IMG/VR virus record: IMGVR_UViG_3300025896_000152
Location: 1 to 28,161 of that record
Strand: one strand, 5' to 3'
Origin: a virus
DNA length: 28,161 nucleotides
Part shown: in pieces, positions 1 to 7,909 of the stretch
Position numbering within the stretch: the first letter of the stretch is position 1
Layout: each line of letters starts with the position of its first letter
Position numbers and translations under genes: made by a program
The notes under the pieces: model-generated
What the model was told of the DNA's origin: nothing
What the model saw: the letters and a program-made list of their open reading frames with translations, nothing else
Databases searched by the model: none

Positions 1-8
1 CTGCAGCA

Positions 9-275
9 GTGACCGACCGGGAGAAGCTGGCCCTCACCATCGAACAGGCGAATGACGATGTGGGGCCATCTGAGGATTGGGCCGCTGTTGCAGATCGGCT
101 CATTGCCGCCGGCTGGCGCCTTCTGCCGACGTCTGGGCCAGAGTTCGAAGCGGCAGCAGACCGGGCCAGTGATGGCATGGCTGACTACGAGGTCGACGTC
201 GACGAGCATTGTCGTTTCGAGGCGGCCCGGATCGGTCTTCGCGCCGCCCTCAACCCCGGAGAAGCCGATGCCTGA
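9..275 (+). CDS. Hypothetical protein, 88 aa
   Basis: Small acidic protein that I do not recognise. The GTG start at 9 is chosen because it overlaps a TGA at 10-12 that would end an upstream gene in frame 1, a GTGA coupling like the others in this phage. The frame stays open to the window edge, so an earlier start cannot be excluded. The residues resemble small phage early or accessory proteins (a WAAVADRLIAAGW segment near residue 24, then an acidic stretch). The 3' end overlaps the next gene by 8 bases, which suggests one plus-strand transcript entering from the left and converging on the tailspike gene. No domain or catalytic motif is visible. Confidence 0.6.
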   Translation: MTDREKLALTIEQANDDVGPSEDWAAVADRLIAAGWRLLPTSGPEFEAAADRASDGMADYEVDVDEHCRFEAARIGLRAALNPGEADA

Positions 276-528
276 TCTTCGCAAGGGCTACGATGAGCTT
301 GCTGCCGATCTCGGCGCTGTATCAGCTCGCGCCCCATACGCCTCCATCTGGCAGCACGCCAGCGGCAGCATCTACGAGGTCGTAGGCGCCGCGCTTCGCG
401 AGGATGGCATTGTGCCGGGTGTCCTCTACCGCCCCGTCGAGGATGATCGGGTCTGGTGGTGGCGCCCGGCGGAGGAGTTCTTCGCGCGGTTCACTCTGGT
501 TCCTGAGGTTGGAGGGCCAGATGACTGA
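268..528 (+). CDS. DUF1653-like small protein, 86 aa
   Basis: The start ATG at 268 has GGAG six bases upstream and overlaps the end of the preceding gene. The middle of the protein reads SGSIYEVVGAALRED, then VLYRPVEDDRVWWWRPAEEF. This fits the DUF1653 pattern of a short beta-rich domain (y-h-y-v-G-x-A then vvYrp, W-x-R-P, F). DUF1653 proteins are widespread in bacteria and phages and have no established biochemical role. It lies second in a small plus-strand pair and ends 28 bases before the stop of the convergent tailspike gene. I see no terminator between them. The family call rests on motif spacing read by eye, so it is moderate; the existence of the gene is more secure. Confidence 0.65.
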   Translation: MPDLRKGYDELAADLGAVSARAPYASIWQHASGSIYEVVGAALREDGIVPGVLYRPVEDDRVWWWRPAEEFFARFTLVPEVGGPDD

Positions 529-556
529 GCTGAGGAGGCGGGATGCCTGACGAACT

Positions 557-3500
557 CTACAGCCGGGCCAGCGCGAGCGAGACGCCGAACCATGCGCCTG
601 AGGCGACGGTCTGGTTGATCTGCGCGAACCCGTTCGATGCTGCCCCGCTGTCCGCGAACGCATAGCTGTTAACGTCCGTACCGTTGGCGAACTCGCGCCG
701 GGTGGTCAGCCCAGCCGCCGCGAGCGCGGTGTCCATGTCGGATTGCGCTGTCCTCGCCACGATGAGCGCACAGGCCCACTCGCCACCCGTGAGAGGCAGA
801 GCTGGCGCCGAGGCGGTCGTGCCAGTGCCGGTCAGAGGCGTTGCCACCATCCCGACCGTGCAGTTGCGGAAGACGAGCGCGACCTTGCGGTGGGTCGTCG
901 GCATCGGATCCGTGTCGCCTGTCACGAAGCGCCGGGTCCACCCCAGAACCTGCCACGGGGCTGCACTCGAGTAGTCCGTGAACAGCTGCGCCCACCCGAG
1001 CGCCGGGCTTGGCGTCGGCAGGGTGGCATTGGTGCGGAACCCGAACTCGAGGATCATGTCGTTGGGCTGGATCGTCCCGCCGATGCCGCCAGTCAGGGGC
1101 GCGGTGAAATCGAGCGTCCCGGATCCTGCGTCGAGCCGCCCCACGAACAGCGTATCCTTGAGGCTGATCGCGTCCCGGAGCGCCTTGCGCTGCGCCTCTG
1201 AGGCCGTGACGATGGGGCCGGTGACGTCCTGGATGGTGATCTTTCGGCCAACCCCACCGCCGCCACCGCCTCCACCCGCCTCAACTGCGACGAGCCGTGC
1301 CGCAAGCTCGGTCATGAGCGTGTCCATGTCCGACATGCGGATGTCGTAGTCCGCGAGCGTCTGCGCGTTGCTGTTGACAGTACCGGACAGCGTGGAGATG
1401 GCGTCGTCATGCGCCTCAACCATCTCCGGCAAGCCGTTCACGTTGATCTCGACGGCGTTCAGGCGCGCGGTCAGGTCGTCGATCCGCTCGAAGGCATTGG
1501 CCAGCGTCGGGTCGTCGGTGCCGGACAGCACGCCTCGGACGGCGAGGACGCCATAGGTGAGCCGGGCTGCCGTGGAGAGGTCGCCGACGTTCCCACCGGC
1601 AAATGCGTTGAGCACGGTGGGGCTGGTGTCGCCGGACGTGCCCGCACCCGCCGAACCGGGGGCCGGCCGGGTGACGCGCTCGGTGAAATCGCCGCTCGGG
1701 AGCCAGCTGAACGTCGTCGCGGTGAGGTGCGAATACAGCGAGTAGAGCACCAGACTGCCGGCGGTCATGCCCGAGAGAGCGGGATAGGTGACGGGCGTGC
1801 CCGAGAGCGACGACGAAACCGCCGCCACGCTGATTTCCGCATCATCGAACTGCCACGTCGACTTGTGGCCGGCCGCGGAGTTGGTCCAAGTGCCCCAGGT
1901 GAGGCCGGTGGTCGCCGTGGCATACTGGTAGGCGATGGTCGTGGAGCCGGTCGTGCCGACTGTGCTGCCGTTGATGCTCGCCAGGACGGTCCACGGCGCC
2001 GGAGGGACAGCCGCGGTCGTGCCCGAGATCTGGTAGACGGCGACGACGAGCGTGCCGACCTTGTAGGTCTCTGGAATGCTCATACCGCTATCAAGCGAGG
2101 CAGATTTGAACGAGCCGCCGACGTAGAGAGGCGTCTTCCGCGTGCCGCCGGGCACGGTGATGATCGGGGTGATCGTGATGGGGATCGACGGGTTTTCGCC
2201 GTTCGTGACCCCGGTCCCGGTGTAGACCTCCACCACTCTGAAATCGGTCGCAGCGGTCAGAGTCGGAAGGAGCAGATTGGTGATGACCGTACTCGGCAGA
2301 TCGGTCCAGACGCCGTTAACGAGCCACTGCGCCTTGGTCGTCTTGGTGACGCTGAGGCTGTAGGTGCCGGCCGTGATCGTGAAAGCCTTGCCGGACCGAG
2401 GGTCCGCAGCCGTGACCACCGGCGCCGCGGTGATGGCAACCGGCGTAACGGGCGAGGTGCCGGTCTGCCATGCGCCGACGAATTTGCTGTCGGGGGTCAG
2501 GTTGCGAGCCGGGCTGCCGACTGCCAGGTCAGCCACCCAGCCCGCGGGCGAGCCGATGGTCGGGATCGTCGAGAATTGTGGGTCGGCGTTGGTGTAGCCG
2601 GTCGCTGGCGGGACGACGTAGCCGTTCGCGGTCGTTGCCTTCGCCAGGTTTCCGCCGGCCGCCTGGATGATGTTGCCGGTGTAGGTGTTGCCGTTCTTGC
2701 CGCCGCCGCGAGTGTCGTAGCTCGAATCGCCGAAGTTCGTCAGGGCCGCGCCGGGAACCGTCGTCGATACCGCGATGTTGTAGCGGATGACGTTGCCACC
2801 CGCGTATTGCATCTGAATCTCGCCCTGCCATTTGTTTGCGGGGCCATTTTGGCCGGGAGAGGTGTTCTGCTTGTTGGCGAAGCAGGTGTTATATTCGACG
2901 GTTGTGTCCGTCGTCGCCATGATCTTGATGCCGCAGCCGGAGTTGAAATAACACAGGTTGCCGCGGACAAGAGACCTGCCGGTGTACCAGTTACCGTTGA
3001 CGTAGTGGAACTTGTCGAGAATGATGCCGTTGCCGTCGGCATCCGCCTGATTGATCCGCGCCCAGCCGTTCTTGTAGCAGATGTTATTCGTGACGCGGGT
3101 GCGGAACCCTTCCCAGTTCGCGGGAGTAGTGCCGGCCTTGTCGCGCGCATTGAGAACCGAAATGCCCGAGCGAGCGCCGGTGGTCCGGTCGTTGTCGAAA
3201 ACGGTGTTGCCGTCGATCTCGGTCAGGTCTCCGTCATTCACGGCGATGCCGTTCTGCCCCGAGCCGTAGACCAGGCACCGCTTGATCGTGATCCGAGCCG
3301 GGCCGTCCGGGCCTTCATTCGATCCCGACGCAAAGCCGATGGCACTCGCGCTACCGCCGGAGACCTCGAAGCCATCCACGGTGATGTTCGCGGGGTTTCC
3401 GCCAACGACGCCGATGCCCGCGATCTTGGCGCAAGCCTCGCCGAGCGCCGCCTTGCCGGTGGAGATGAACGCCACTCCGCTCTTGGCGGTGATCCGGCCC

Positions 3501-3643
3501 TCGGAGGTGAAGTCGCCGGGCTGGACGCGTATTTCATCCCCCGACGAGGCCCGAGCACGCGCCGTGGTGATCGTGCGCCACGGCGCGCCAGCGGTGCCGG
3601 CGTTGGTGTTGTTGCCGGTGGTGGCGACGTAATAGACGGCCAT
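557..3643 (-). CDS. Tailspike, right-handed beta-helix protein, 1028 aa
   Basis: Likely the receptor-binding or polysaccharide-degrading tailspike at the tail tip. Residues about 60-345 carry repeated Asn-rich beta-helix rungs (ITVDGF, ITIKRCLVYGSGQNGIAV, VTNNICYKNGW, VRGNLCYFNSGCGIKI) like pectate-lyase-fold spikes. Residues about 400-495 look Ig-like. Residues 505-705 form a beta-sandwich that ends in TYGVLAVRG. Residues 712-790 are heptad-like (IDDLTARLNAVE, DMDTLMTELAARLVAVE), probably a trimer coiled coil, followed by an eight-glycine hinge. Residues 830-1028 are a C-terminal domain related by eye to the 505-705 domain. The ATG start has GGGGG eight bases upstream. No catalytic residues can be assigned with confidence. 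It is the last gene of the minus-strand operon and meets plus-strand genes head to head. Confidence 0.85.
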   Translation of the reverse strand: MAVYYVATTGNNTNAGTAGAPWRTITTARARASSGDEIRVQPGDFTSEGRITAKSGVAFISTGKAALGEACAKIAGIGVVGGNPANITVDGFEVSGGSASAIGFASGSNEGPDGPARITIKRCLVYGSGQNGIAVNDGDLTEIDGNTVFDNDRTTGARSGISVLNARDKAGTTPANWEGFRTRVTNNICYKNGWARINQADADGNGIILDKFHYVNGNWYTGRSLVRGNLCYFNSGCGIKIMATTDTTVEYNTCFANKQNTSPGQNGPANKWQGEIQMQYAGGNVIRYNIAVSTTVPGAALTNFGDSSYDTRGGGKNGNTYTGNIIQAAGGNLAKATTANGYVVPPATGYTNADPQFSTIPTIGSPAGWVADLAVGSPARNLTPDSKFVGAWQTGTSPVTPVAITAAPVVTAADPRSGKAFTITAGTYSLSVTKTTKAQWLVNGVWTDLPSTVITNLLLPTLTAATDFRVVEVYTGTGVTNGENPSIPITITPIITVPGGTRKTPLYVGGSFKSASLDSGMSIPETYKVGTLVVAVYQISGTTAAVPPAPWTVLASINGSTVGTTGSTTIAYQYATATTGLTWGTWTNSAAGHKSTWQFDDAEISVAAVSSSLSGTPVTYPALSGMTAGSLVLYSLYSHLTATTFSWLPSGDFTERVTRPAPGSAGAGTSGDTSPTVLNAFAGGNVGDLSTAARLTYGVLAVRGVLSGTDDPTLANAFERIDDLTARLNAVEINVNGLPEMVEAHDDAISTLSGTVNSNAQTLADYDIRMSDMDTLMTELAARLVAVEAGGGGGGGGVGRKITIQDVTGPIVTASEAQRKALRDAISLKDTLFVGRLDAGSGTLDFTAPLTGGIGGTIQPNDMILEFGFRTNATLPTPSPALGWAQLFTDYSSAAPWQVLGWTRRFVTGDTDPMPTTHRKVALVFRNCTVGMVATPLTGTGTTASAPALPLTGGEWACALIVARTAQSDMDTALAAAGLTTRREFANGTDVNSYAFADSGAASNGFAQINQTVASGAWFGVSLALARL

Positions 3644-3644
3644 G

Positions 3645-3701
3645 TCAGTGACCCCCGCGCAGCAGTTCGGGACCGGCCGCGGCCGGGTTCAAATCGGGCA
3701 T
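3645..3701 (-). CDS. Possible 18-aa micro-ORF between fibre and tailspike
   Basis: The 73-base gap between the fibre gene and the tailspike holds an ATG at 3701 with GAGGA seven bases upstream. It opens a frame of 18 codons (begins MPDLNPAAAG) that ends in TGA two bases before the tailspike ATG. It could be a tiny leader peptide that couples translation of the tailspike, or chance. There is no homology to lean on, so only the ribosome site and the tight placement support it. Confidence 0.3.
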   Translation of the reverse strand: MPDLNPAAAGPELLRGGH

Positions 3702-3716
3702 GTCGGGGTCCTCGGG

Positions 3717-4706
3717 TTAGAGCGCGTCGAGGCGAGCGGTTAGGCTGGCGACCAGCCCGGAGAGGTGCTTGACCTCTGCCTGCAGCGCACCGATCAGCGC
3801 GCCGACGTTGAGCGTGTCGGGCAGGCCGTCGTCATTGAGCCCGACGAGGGACGGCGAGACCGCGAAGAGGTCTTCCACGACAAGGCCGTAGCCGGGCATC
3901 CCGCGCCGGAAGTCGTCCTCGGCGAGCGAGCCGCCCCAGACCCATGTGCTCGGGTCGATATCGAGGAAGCCGGGTATCCGGCCCGCCAGCACAACGTCGT
4001 CCTTGTAGCGCAGGGACGAAATCGAGGCGTATCGGGCGTCGCCTTTTTCACGGGTAAGGACGGTGATCGCGCCGCCGGCCGTGGTCGAGGTGCCGCCGGG
4101 GATGATCACCGCGACGTTGCTGCCGGATGGCCCATCGGTCTTGAACCCGACGTTATTGCCGGCACTGGCATAGATGAAGAGCGCGCCGCCGACCGCGCCC
4201 ATGAGGTTGCCGGCATCGGCCCCGACGCGAATGTTCCCCCCGAAGAGCGCGCCCATGAGCCCTTCGAGGACACCGGCGGCCGTGATGTCCAGCACCTCGG
4301 AGCCCGCGGCGTTGTAGACCTGCATCAGGTCCGCGGTCTGGCCCGACGCAGCGCGCAACTCCACCGCAACGTCCGTCGCCCGCCGCGATCGCGCCACGAT
4401 GGTCTGATCAGGGAGGCGGGAGATGTAGATCGTCTTGCTCCCGACCGGGAAATTGACCTTCGAGGCTCCGGCGCTGCCCATGATTACGGTGTCGCGCTGG
4501 AGCTGGTTGGTGCCGCCCAGGAACGTCCCGAGGCCGACCTCCCACTGCCCGCTGTCCATGACGATGCCATAGCCGACGTCGGTGTTCCCGCCGGTGCCGT
4601 AGGCGGTGCCGAACGTCTGATGCCCGCCCAAGGCGCCAGCGAGAGTGATCGCTCCGGTGCCGGTCGTCGTGGCGGTCTCGGCTACTCGCGCGGCTTCCTT
4701 GGGCAT
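3717..4706 (-). CDS. Tail fibre with S74-like C-terminal chaperone domain, 329 aa
   Basis: Probable tail fibre or tip protein. The N-terminal 100 residues are Gly/Thr-rich beta structure (TGTGAITLAGALGGHQTFG, typical of phage proteins that bind the tail tip). The C-terminal 100 residues resemble the S74 intramolecular chaperone of phage endosialidases and fibres: a SSLRYKDDV segment with a Ser/Lys pair, then GYGLVVEDL and a terminal coiled coil (LIGALQAEVKHLSGLVASLTARLDAL). In that family the domain trimerises the fibre and then cleaves itself off. I infer the same role, but the catalytic dyad is matched only by eye. ATG at 4706 overlaps the upstream stop as TAATG. The neighbours are a tip protein upstream and the tailspike downstream. 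Confidence 0.7.
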   Translation of the reverse strand: MPKEAARVAETATTTGTGAITLAGALGGHQTFGTAYGTGGNTDVGYGIVMDSGQWEVGLGTFLGGTNQLQRDTVIMGSAGASKVNFPVGSKTIYISRLPDQTIVARSRRATDVAVELRAASGQTADLMQVYNAAGSEVLDITAAGVLEGLMGALFGGNIRVGADAGNLMGAVGGALFIYASAGNNVGFKTDGPSGSNVAVIIPGGTSTTAGGAITVLTREKGDARYASISSLRYKDDVVLAGRIPGFLDIDPSTWVWGGSLAEDDFRRGMPGYGLVVEDLFAVSPSLVGLNDDGLPDTLNVGALIGALQAEVKHLSGLVASLTARLDAL

Positions 4707-5479
4707 TACCCGGCCTCCGTGATGGTGATCGCGCGGCCGGCGGTCATGAAGTACTGCCAGCTCGTGTCGGGGATGTCGTCGAGGTAGCCGAGGATCGCGA
4801 AGCGGTTCGGGTCGTAGACGTCCGGGTCCTGGACGAAGAGCATCTGCCGGGTCGTGCCTTGGTCATCCATCTCGAAGAGTGAGCCGGCATATTCTTCGGG
4901 CGTCAGCGTCTTGTAGTTGGCGGTGAACGACCGGAGGCGCGCGCCACGGTCGGCAAGGACGGCACCGCTTCGGGAGGTCCGGCTCTTGCGCGACAGGTCT
5001 TGCCCGCCCCAGCCCGAGCCATCCACCGCATGCCCGTAGGCCGATGCCCAATCCGCGGTTCCAAGCCAGACCCGGCCGATCTCCAGCGGGTCGCCGCCAG
5101 CCACGGTGATCGTTGCGAAGGACGCCGGGACCGGGGCCAGGACCCCATCGCCGTCCCGAAGCACGAACACGGCCTGCTTTGCCTCGGTCGGATCGAACGT
5201 GGTCTCCCAGAGGTCTCCAGCACCAGCCGTAGTGCCGAGCTTCAGGTTCACCGGCCCAAGCGACTGGTAGTTGTGCCCGAACACCCCGAAGAGCGAGATC
5301 TGGCCCGTCGTGGGTAGCTGGATGCTGAGCGAGGCAGAGGTTGCTCCAGCTCTCCAGATCCTGCCGACGCGCGGGTCCAGAAGGTTTGACGTCAGCAGAT
5401 CGCCCGCGCTGCCGACAGACGACGAAATGAGGGTGCCCGCCGCGTCGACGGCGTTGTTCCAGCTCCAGATGTCCGCCAT
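4706..5479 (-). CDS. Tail tip or baseplate-associated protein, 257 aa
   Basis: Not recognised as a named family. It is beta-rich with a jelly-roll look (VGRIWRAGATSASLSIQLP, ISLFGVFGHNY, LGTTAGAGDLWETTF, IGRVWLGTADW, then YKTLTPEEYAGSLFEMDD). This resembles phage structural proteins found between hub and fibre genes, which often adopt galactose-binding-like folds. I chose ATG 5479 (MADIWSWN) over an in-frame ATG six codons earlier because it gives the TGATG overlap with the preceding stop that recurs in this operon. The ORF ends in TAATG with the fibre gene. Its position after the 601-residue hub candidate suggests a place at the distal tail. The role is inferred from position only. Confidence 0.7.
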   Translation of the reverse strand: MADIWSWNNAVDAAGTLISSSVGSAGDLLTSNLLDPRVGRIWRAGATSASLSIQLPTTGQISLFGVFGHNYQSLGPVNLKLGTTAGAGDLWETTFDPTEAKQAVFVLRDGDGVLAPVPASFATITVAGGDPLEIGRVWLGTADWASAYGHAVDGSGWGGQDLSRKSRTSRSGAVLADRGARLRSFTANYKTLTPEEYAGSLFEMDDQGTTRQMLFVQDPDVYDPNRFAILGYLDDIPDTSWQYFMTAGRAITITEAG

Positions 5480-6102
5480 CAGCCGGCCGGGAGGCACTTG
5501 AGGCGGAACGAGAGCACCTCCCCCGATGCCGGGGTATAGGCGTTCGTCACCCGAACGAGACCGCGAAGAGAGGTCGCTGCCCCGGTGGTGAAAGCGGAGC
5601 TGATGCCCTGCACATGCGCCCGCGAGTTGGCGCCTACGGTCAGCAGCGAGAACGGGATGATGGCGACGAGCGTCAGGATTTCGCTGTCCGAGATCGTGAA
5701 TGCGGCATTGTCATTGACCGGGGTCGGCGCCGTGTCGAAGAGGTACAGCTCACCCTGAAGGGGCGTGCCAGGGGCGTTGCTCGACGTGACGATCAGGTCG
5801 CTAATGACGCCGCCACGACCCGCAGCGGACGCGACGGTGAAGGTCAAGGCAGTCGGAGACGTGGTGCTCTCCGCCAGCGCGTCACTGGCCGCGTAGGCAG
5901 TCGTATCGCCGGGGCGGGTGTAGCTGGCCGTCGCCGTGGTCACGGTCTTGGAGATCGCGCCAGAGACGGCATCAAGCGACGTCTTGTCCTCCGTCGAGAG
6001 CGCCACTGGCCTCGACAAGGAGGCCGCAGCGCGCCCCGGAGCCAATGGCTTCTCTACCGCCACCGTCGAGCCGGAGGCGTCCTTCACGTCTATGGTCGCC
6101 AT
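5479..6102 (-). CDS. Tail structural protein, hypothetical, 207 aa
   Basis: I do not recognise a named family. The first 55 residues are Ser/Ala/Thr-rich and may be flexible. The rest is beta-rich (SPTALTFTVASAAGRGGVISDLIV, GELYLFDTAP, ILTLVAIIPFSLLTVGANSRAHVQG, TSLRGLVRVTNAYTPASGEVLSFRL), consistent with a small virion adhesin or tip protein. The ATG start lies one base after the TGA of the hub-like gene, with GAGGA five bases upstream. The stop overlaps the next start as TGATG. The tight coupling on both sides argues for a real structural gene made in the same transcript as its neighbours. Confidence 0.7.
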   Translation of the reverse strand: MATIDVKDASGSTVAVEKPLAPGRAAASLSRPVALSTEDKTSLDAVSGAISKTVTTATASYTRPGDTTAYAASDALAESTTSPTALTFTVASAAGRGGVISDLIVTSSNAPGTPLQGELYLFDTAPTPVNDNAAFTISDSEILTLVAIIPFSLLTVGANSRAHVQGISSAFTTGAATSLRGLVRVTNAYTPASGEVLSFRLKCLPAG

Positions 6103-6103
6103 G

Positions 6104-7909
6104 TCAGTCCTCGATCAGGAGGGGCAGGTACTGGCCCGCCGCCGGGGTGGAGAAATCGACGATGGAGCCCGCGGGATCGACCGTCGGCAGCCCGCCCCAG
6201 AGCAGGAGCTTTTGCGCGTTGTCAGAGAGCGAAATGTCGATGGCCACGACGCGGAACACCAAGCCACCCGCGAGGCCGAAGCGGGGGTATCTGACCGCCA
6301 CGGTATCGCCGAGCTTCGGCAGCACCCCGAACAGCTTGGCGTCCATCGTGAAGCACTGGCGCGGTGTGCCGTGCAGGGTCAGGAGGGTAGCCCCGAGGCT
6401 TGCGGCATCGGTCGCCGAGGCGAGGCTCGTCTGCAGAACCTCGGGGTCGATGGCGTTTCTCGACGTCACCGAGACCGTGGAGAGCGACGTCCTCCATTCG
6501 CGTTGCCGTCCAGCCGGTGCGCTTGCCGTCGCTGCGAGCGAACTGGCGTCCTGCACCGTCCAGTTCTTGAGATACTGCACTTGCTGCCGCTGGTGGATGC
6601 CCTCGTAGCCGGGAGGCATCGGTGCCCGCTCAATGTCCATGTCGTGCATGTCGTAGGATGCAACGACAGCATCGGCATCGGGCGGCTCCAGCTTCAGGAT
6701 CCGCACCACGCCGTCGGCATCGGCACCCCAATGGCACCCTCCGTCCCCGACGAACCTCGAGATGGCCTCGGCCAAGGTGAAAGGCTCGGTCCACATCCAC
6801 CCCGCCACCCATCCCGGCAGGATGGAGAGCGAGCCGGCGTTGATGGCGATGTCGATCTGCGTCCCGAGCTGGGTCAGGAGCCGTCCGACAATGCTTGGGA
6901 TGGTGTTTCCGGCGAGGGACGATCCGTCGACGTGAGCCGTCAGGGCATAAGCCGGCGTTCCACCGACCCGGATCAGTCCCGCCGCGAGGCAGGTCGCATA
7001 TTGCCCCCCGGTCAGGCTGGCGGCGGCGAGGGCCGTATAGCTCGCATAGTTCGCCGAGAAGGTCAGGGGCACGCCACCATCGAAGACGCCCGAGACCGAC
7101 GAAATCGCGCCGTCATGCGCCTGATAGATCAGCCCCACCGCGTTGATGAGGACTGGGCTCATGTTCCAGACCCGCCCGAGAACGACGGGCTTCACCACGC
7201 CCTCAAGGTCGGCATCGCCGTTGGCACCGCCAGCCCCGGTGTAGACCGTGGTCGGATAGGCGTTCTGGGCGTAGAGGACTGGATCCTGAAGATCGAGGGT
7301 CGCCTGGGTCTCGGTCAGGCCGACGTTGGTTATCCGGGCGTTGAAGAGCGTGACGAAGGTACTGGTATCGTAGCCGACCCGGCCGAGCCTGATCTTTAGC
7401 GCTTGGCTGACCGCCGTGGCCTGATCCAGGAGCGTGTCAAAAAACGCGTCCGTGTTGTCGATGACGACGGAGCCGTACTTGCTTTCGATGGCCGCCGAGC
7501 CGACCGGGGTCAGCGGGAGGGAAAAGCCGATGCTGCCGGGGTCGATCACGCGATCGTCGAACCCCATCGACGGGTAAAGCGTGTCGGTGTCGGCCGTGAC
7601 GAAGTTGGTATCGGCGAGGCGGAGCTGCACCGGACCCGGCATCGAAAGGGCGGCGCCGAAAGGAAAGCCCCCGATGGGGTGGTTGCCGATGGCTGGCGCT
7701 TCCCCAGCGACGACAGGCACCGACTGGTTGGTCCAATCCGGGTAGAGCGTCGCGGTCAGGATGCAGACCCGCTCGCCGACCGGCCCGCCAATCGGCGACG
7801 TCGACGGGTCGAACTGACCGATGAGCGCGGGCGGCTCCCATCCGATCAGGGACAGGCTGTCTGCCCAGCCGAGAAGGCCGGCGTCGTCGTCCCCGGTGAG
7901 GTACGTCAC
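6104..7909 (-). CDS. Tail hub or tip protein, 601 aa
   Basis: Follows the tape measure directly, where siphophages encode distal-tail and hub proteins. The GTG start overlaps the tape-measure stop as GTGA. The sequence is largely beta (PVQLRLADTNFVTADTDTLYPS, GFDDRVIDPGSIGFSLPLTPVG, YGSVVIDNTDAFFD, ALKIRLGRVGYD). An NARITNVGLTETQATLDLQDP segment near residue 200 resembles the part of hub-like proteins that measures displacement from the tail axis. A segment around residues 360-400 (WTEPFTLAEAISRFVGDGGCHWGADADGVVRI) also looks hub-like. I infer a baseplate hub fused with a distal tail domain, from position and composition. No lytic or peptidase motif is visible. Confidence 0.7.
   Translation of the reverse strand: MTYLTGDDDAGLLGWADSLSLIGWEPPALIGQFDPSTSPIGGPVGERVCILTATLYPDWTNQSVPVVAGEAPAIGNHPIGGFPFGAALSMPGPVQLRLADTNFVTADTDTLYPSMGFDDRVIDPGSIGFSLPLTPVGSAAIESKYGSVVIDNTDAFFDTLLDQATAVSQALKIRLGRVGYDTSTFVTLFNARITNVGLTETQATLDLQDPVLYAQNAYPTTVYTGAGGANGDADLEGVVKPVVLGRVWNMSPVLINAVGLIYQAHDGAISSVSGVFDGGVPLTFSANYASYTALAAASLTGGQYATCLAAGLIRVGGTPAYALTAHVDGSSLAGNTIPSIVGRLLTQLGTQIDIAINAGSLSILPGWVAGWMWTEPFTLAEAISRFVGDGGCHWGADADGVVRILKLEPPDADAVVASYDMHDMDIERAPMPPGYEGIHQRQQVQYLKNWTVQDASSLAATASAPAGRQREWRTSLSTVSVTSRNAIDPEVLQTSLASATDAASLGATLLTLHGTPRQCFTMDAKLFGVLPKLGDTVAVRYPRFGLAGGLVFRVVAIDISLSDNAQKLLLWGGLPTVDPAGSIVDFSTPAAGQYLPLLIED

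Noticed and set aside
543-665. 40-aa plus-strand ORF with a good ribosome site (GAGGAGG) after the DUF1653-like gene
   Set aside because: Nearly all of it is antisense to the tailspike C-terminus and its sequence shows no family feature. The purine-rich site may be chance. A 9-codon ORF at 521-550 was set aside for the same reason.
1409-3772. 787-aa open frame on the plus strand opposite the tailspike
   Set aside because: It has the Arg/Gly/Asp/Ala-rich look of an antisense frame in GC-rich DNA and no motif, while the minus-strand frame has clear beta-helix and coiled-coil structure and operon spacing.
5936-7399. 487-aa plus-strand open frame opposite the hub and tip genes
   Set aside because: Low-complexity Arg/Gly/Asp composition typical of a shadow frame; the minus-strand genes here are coupled by overlaps and start sites.
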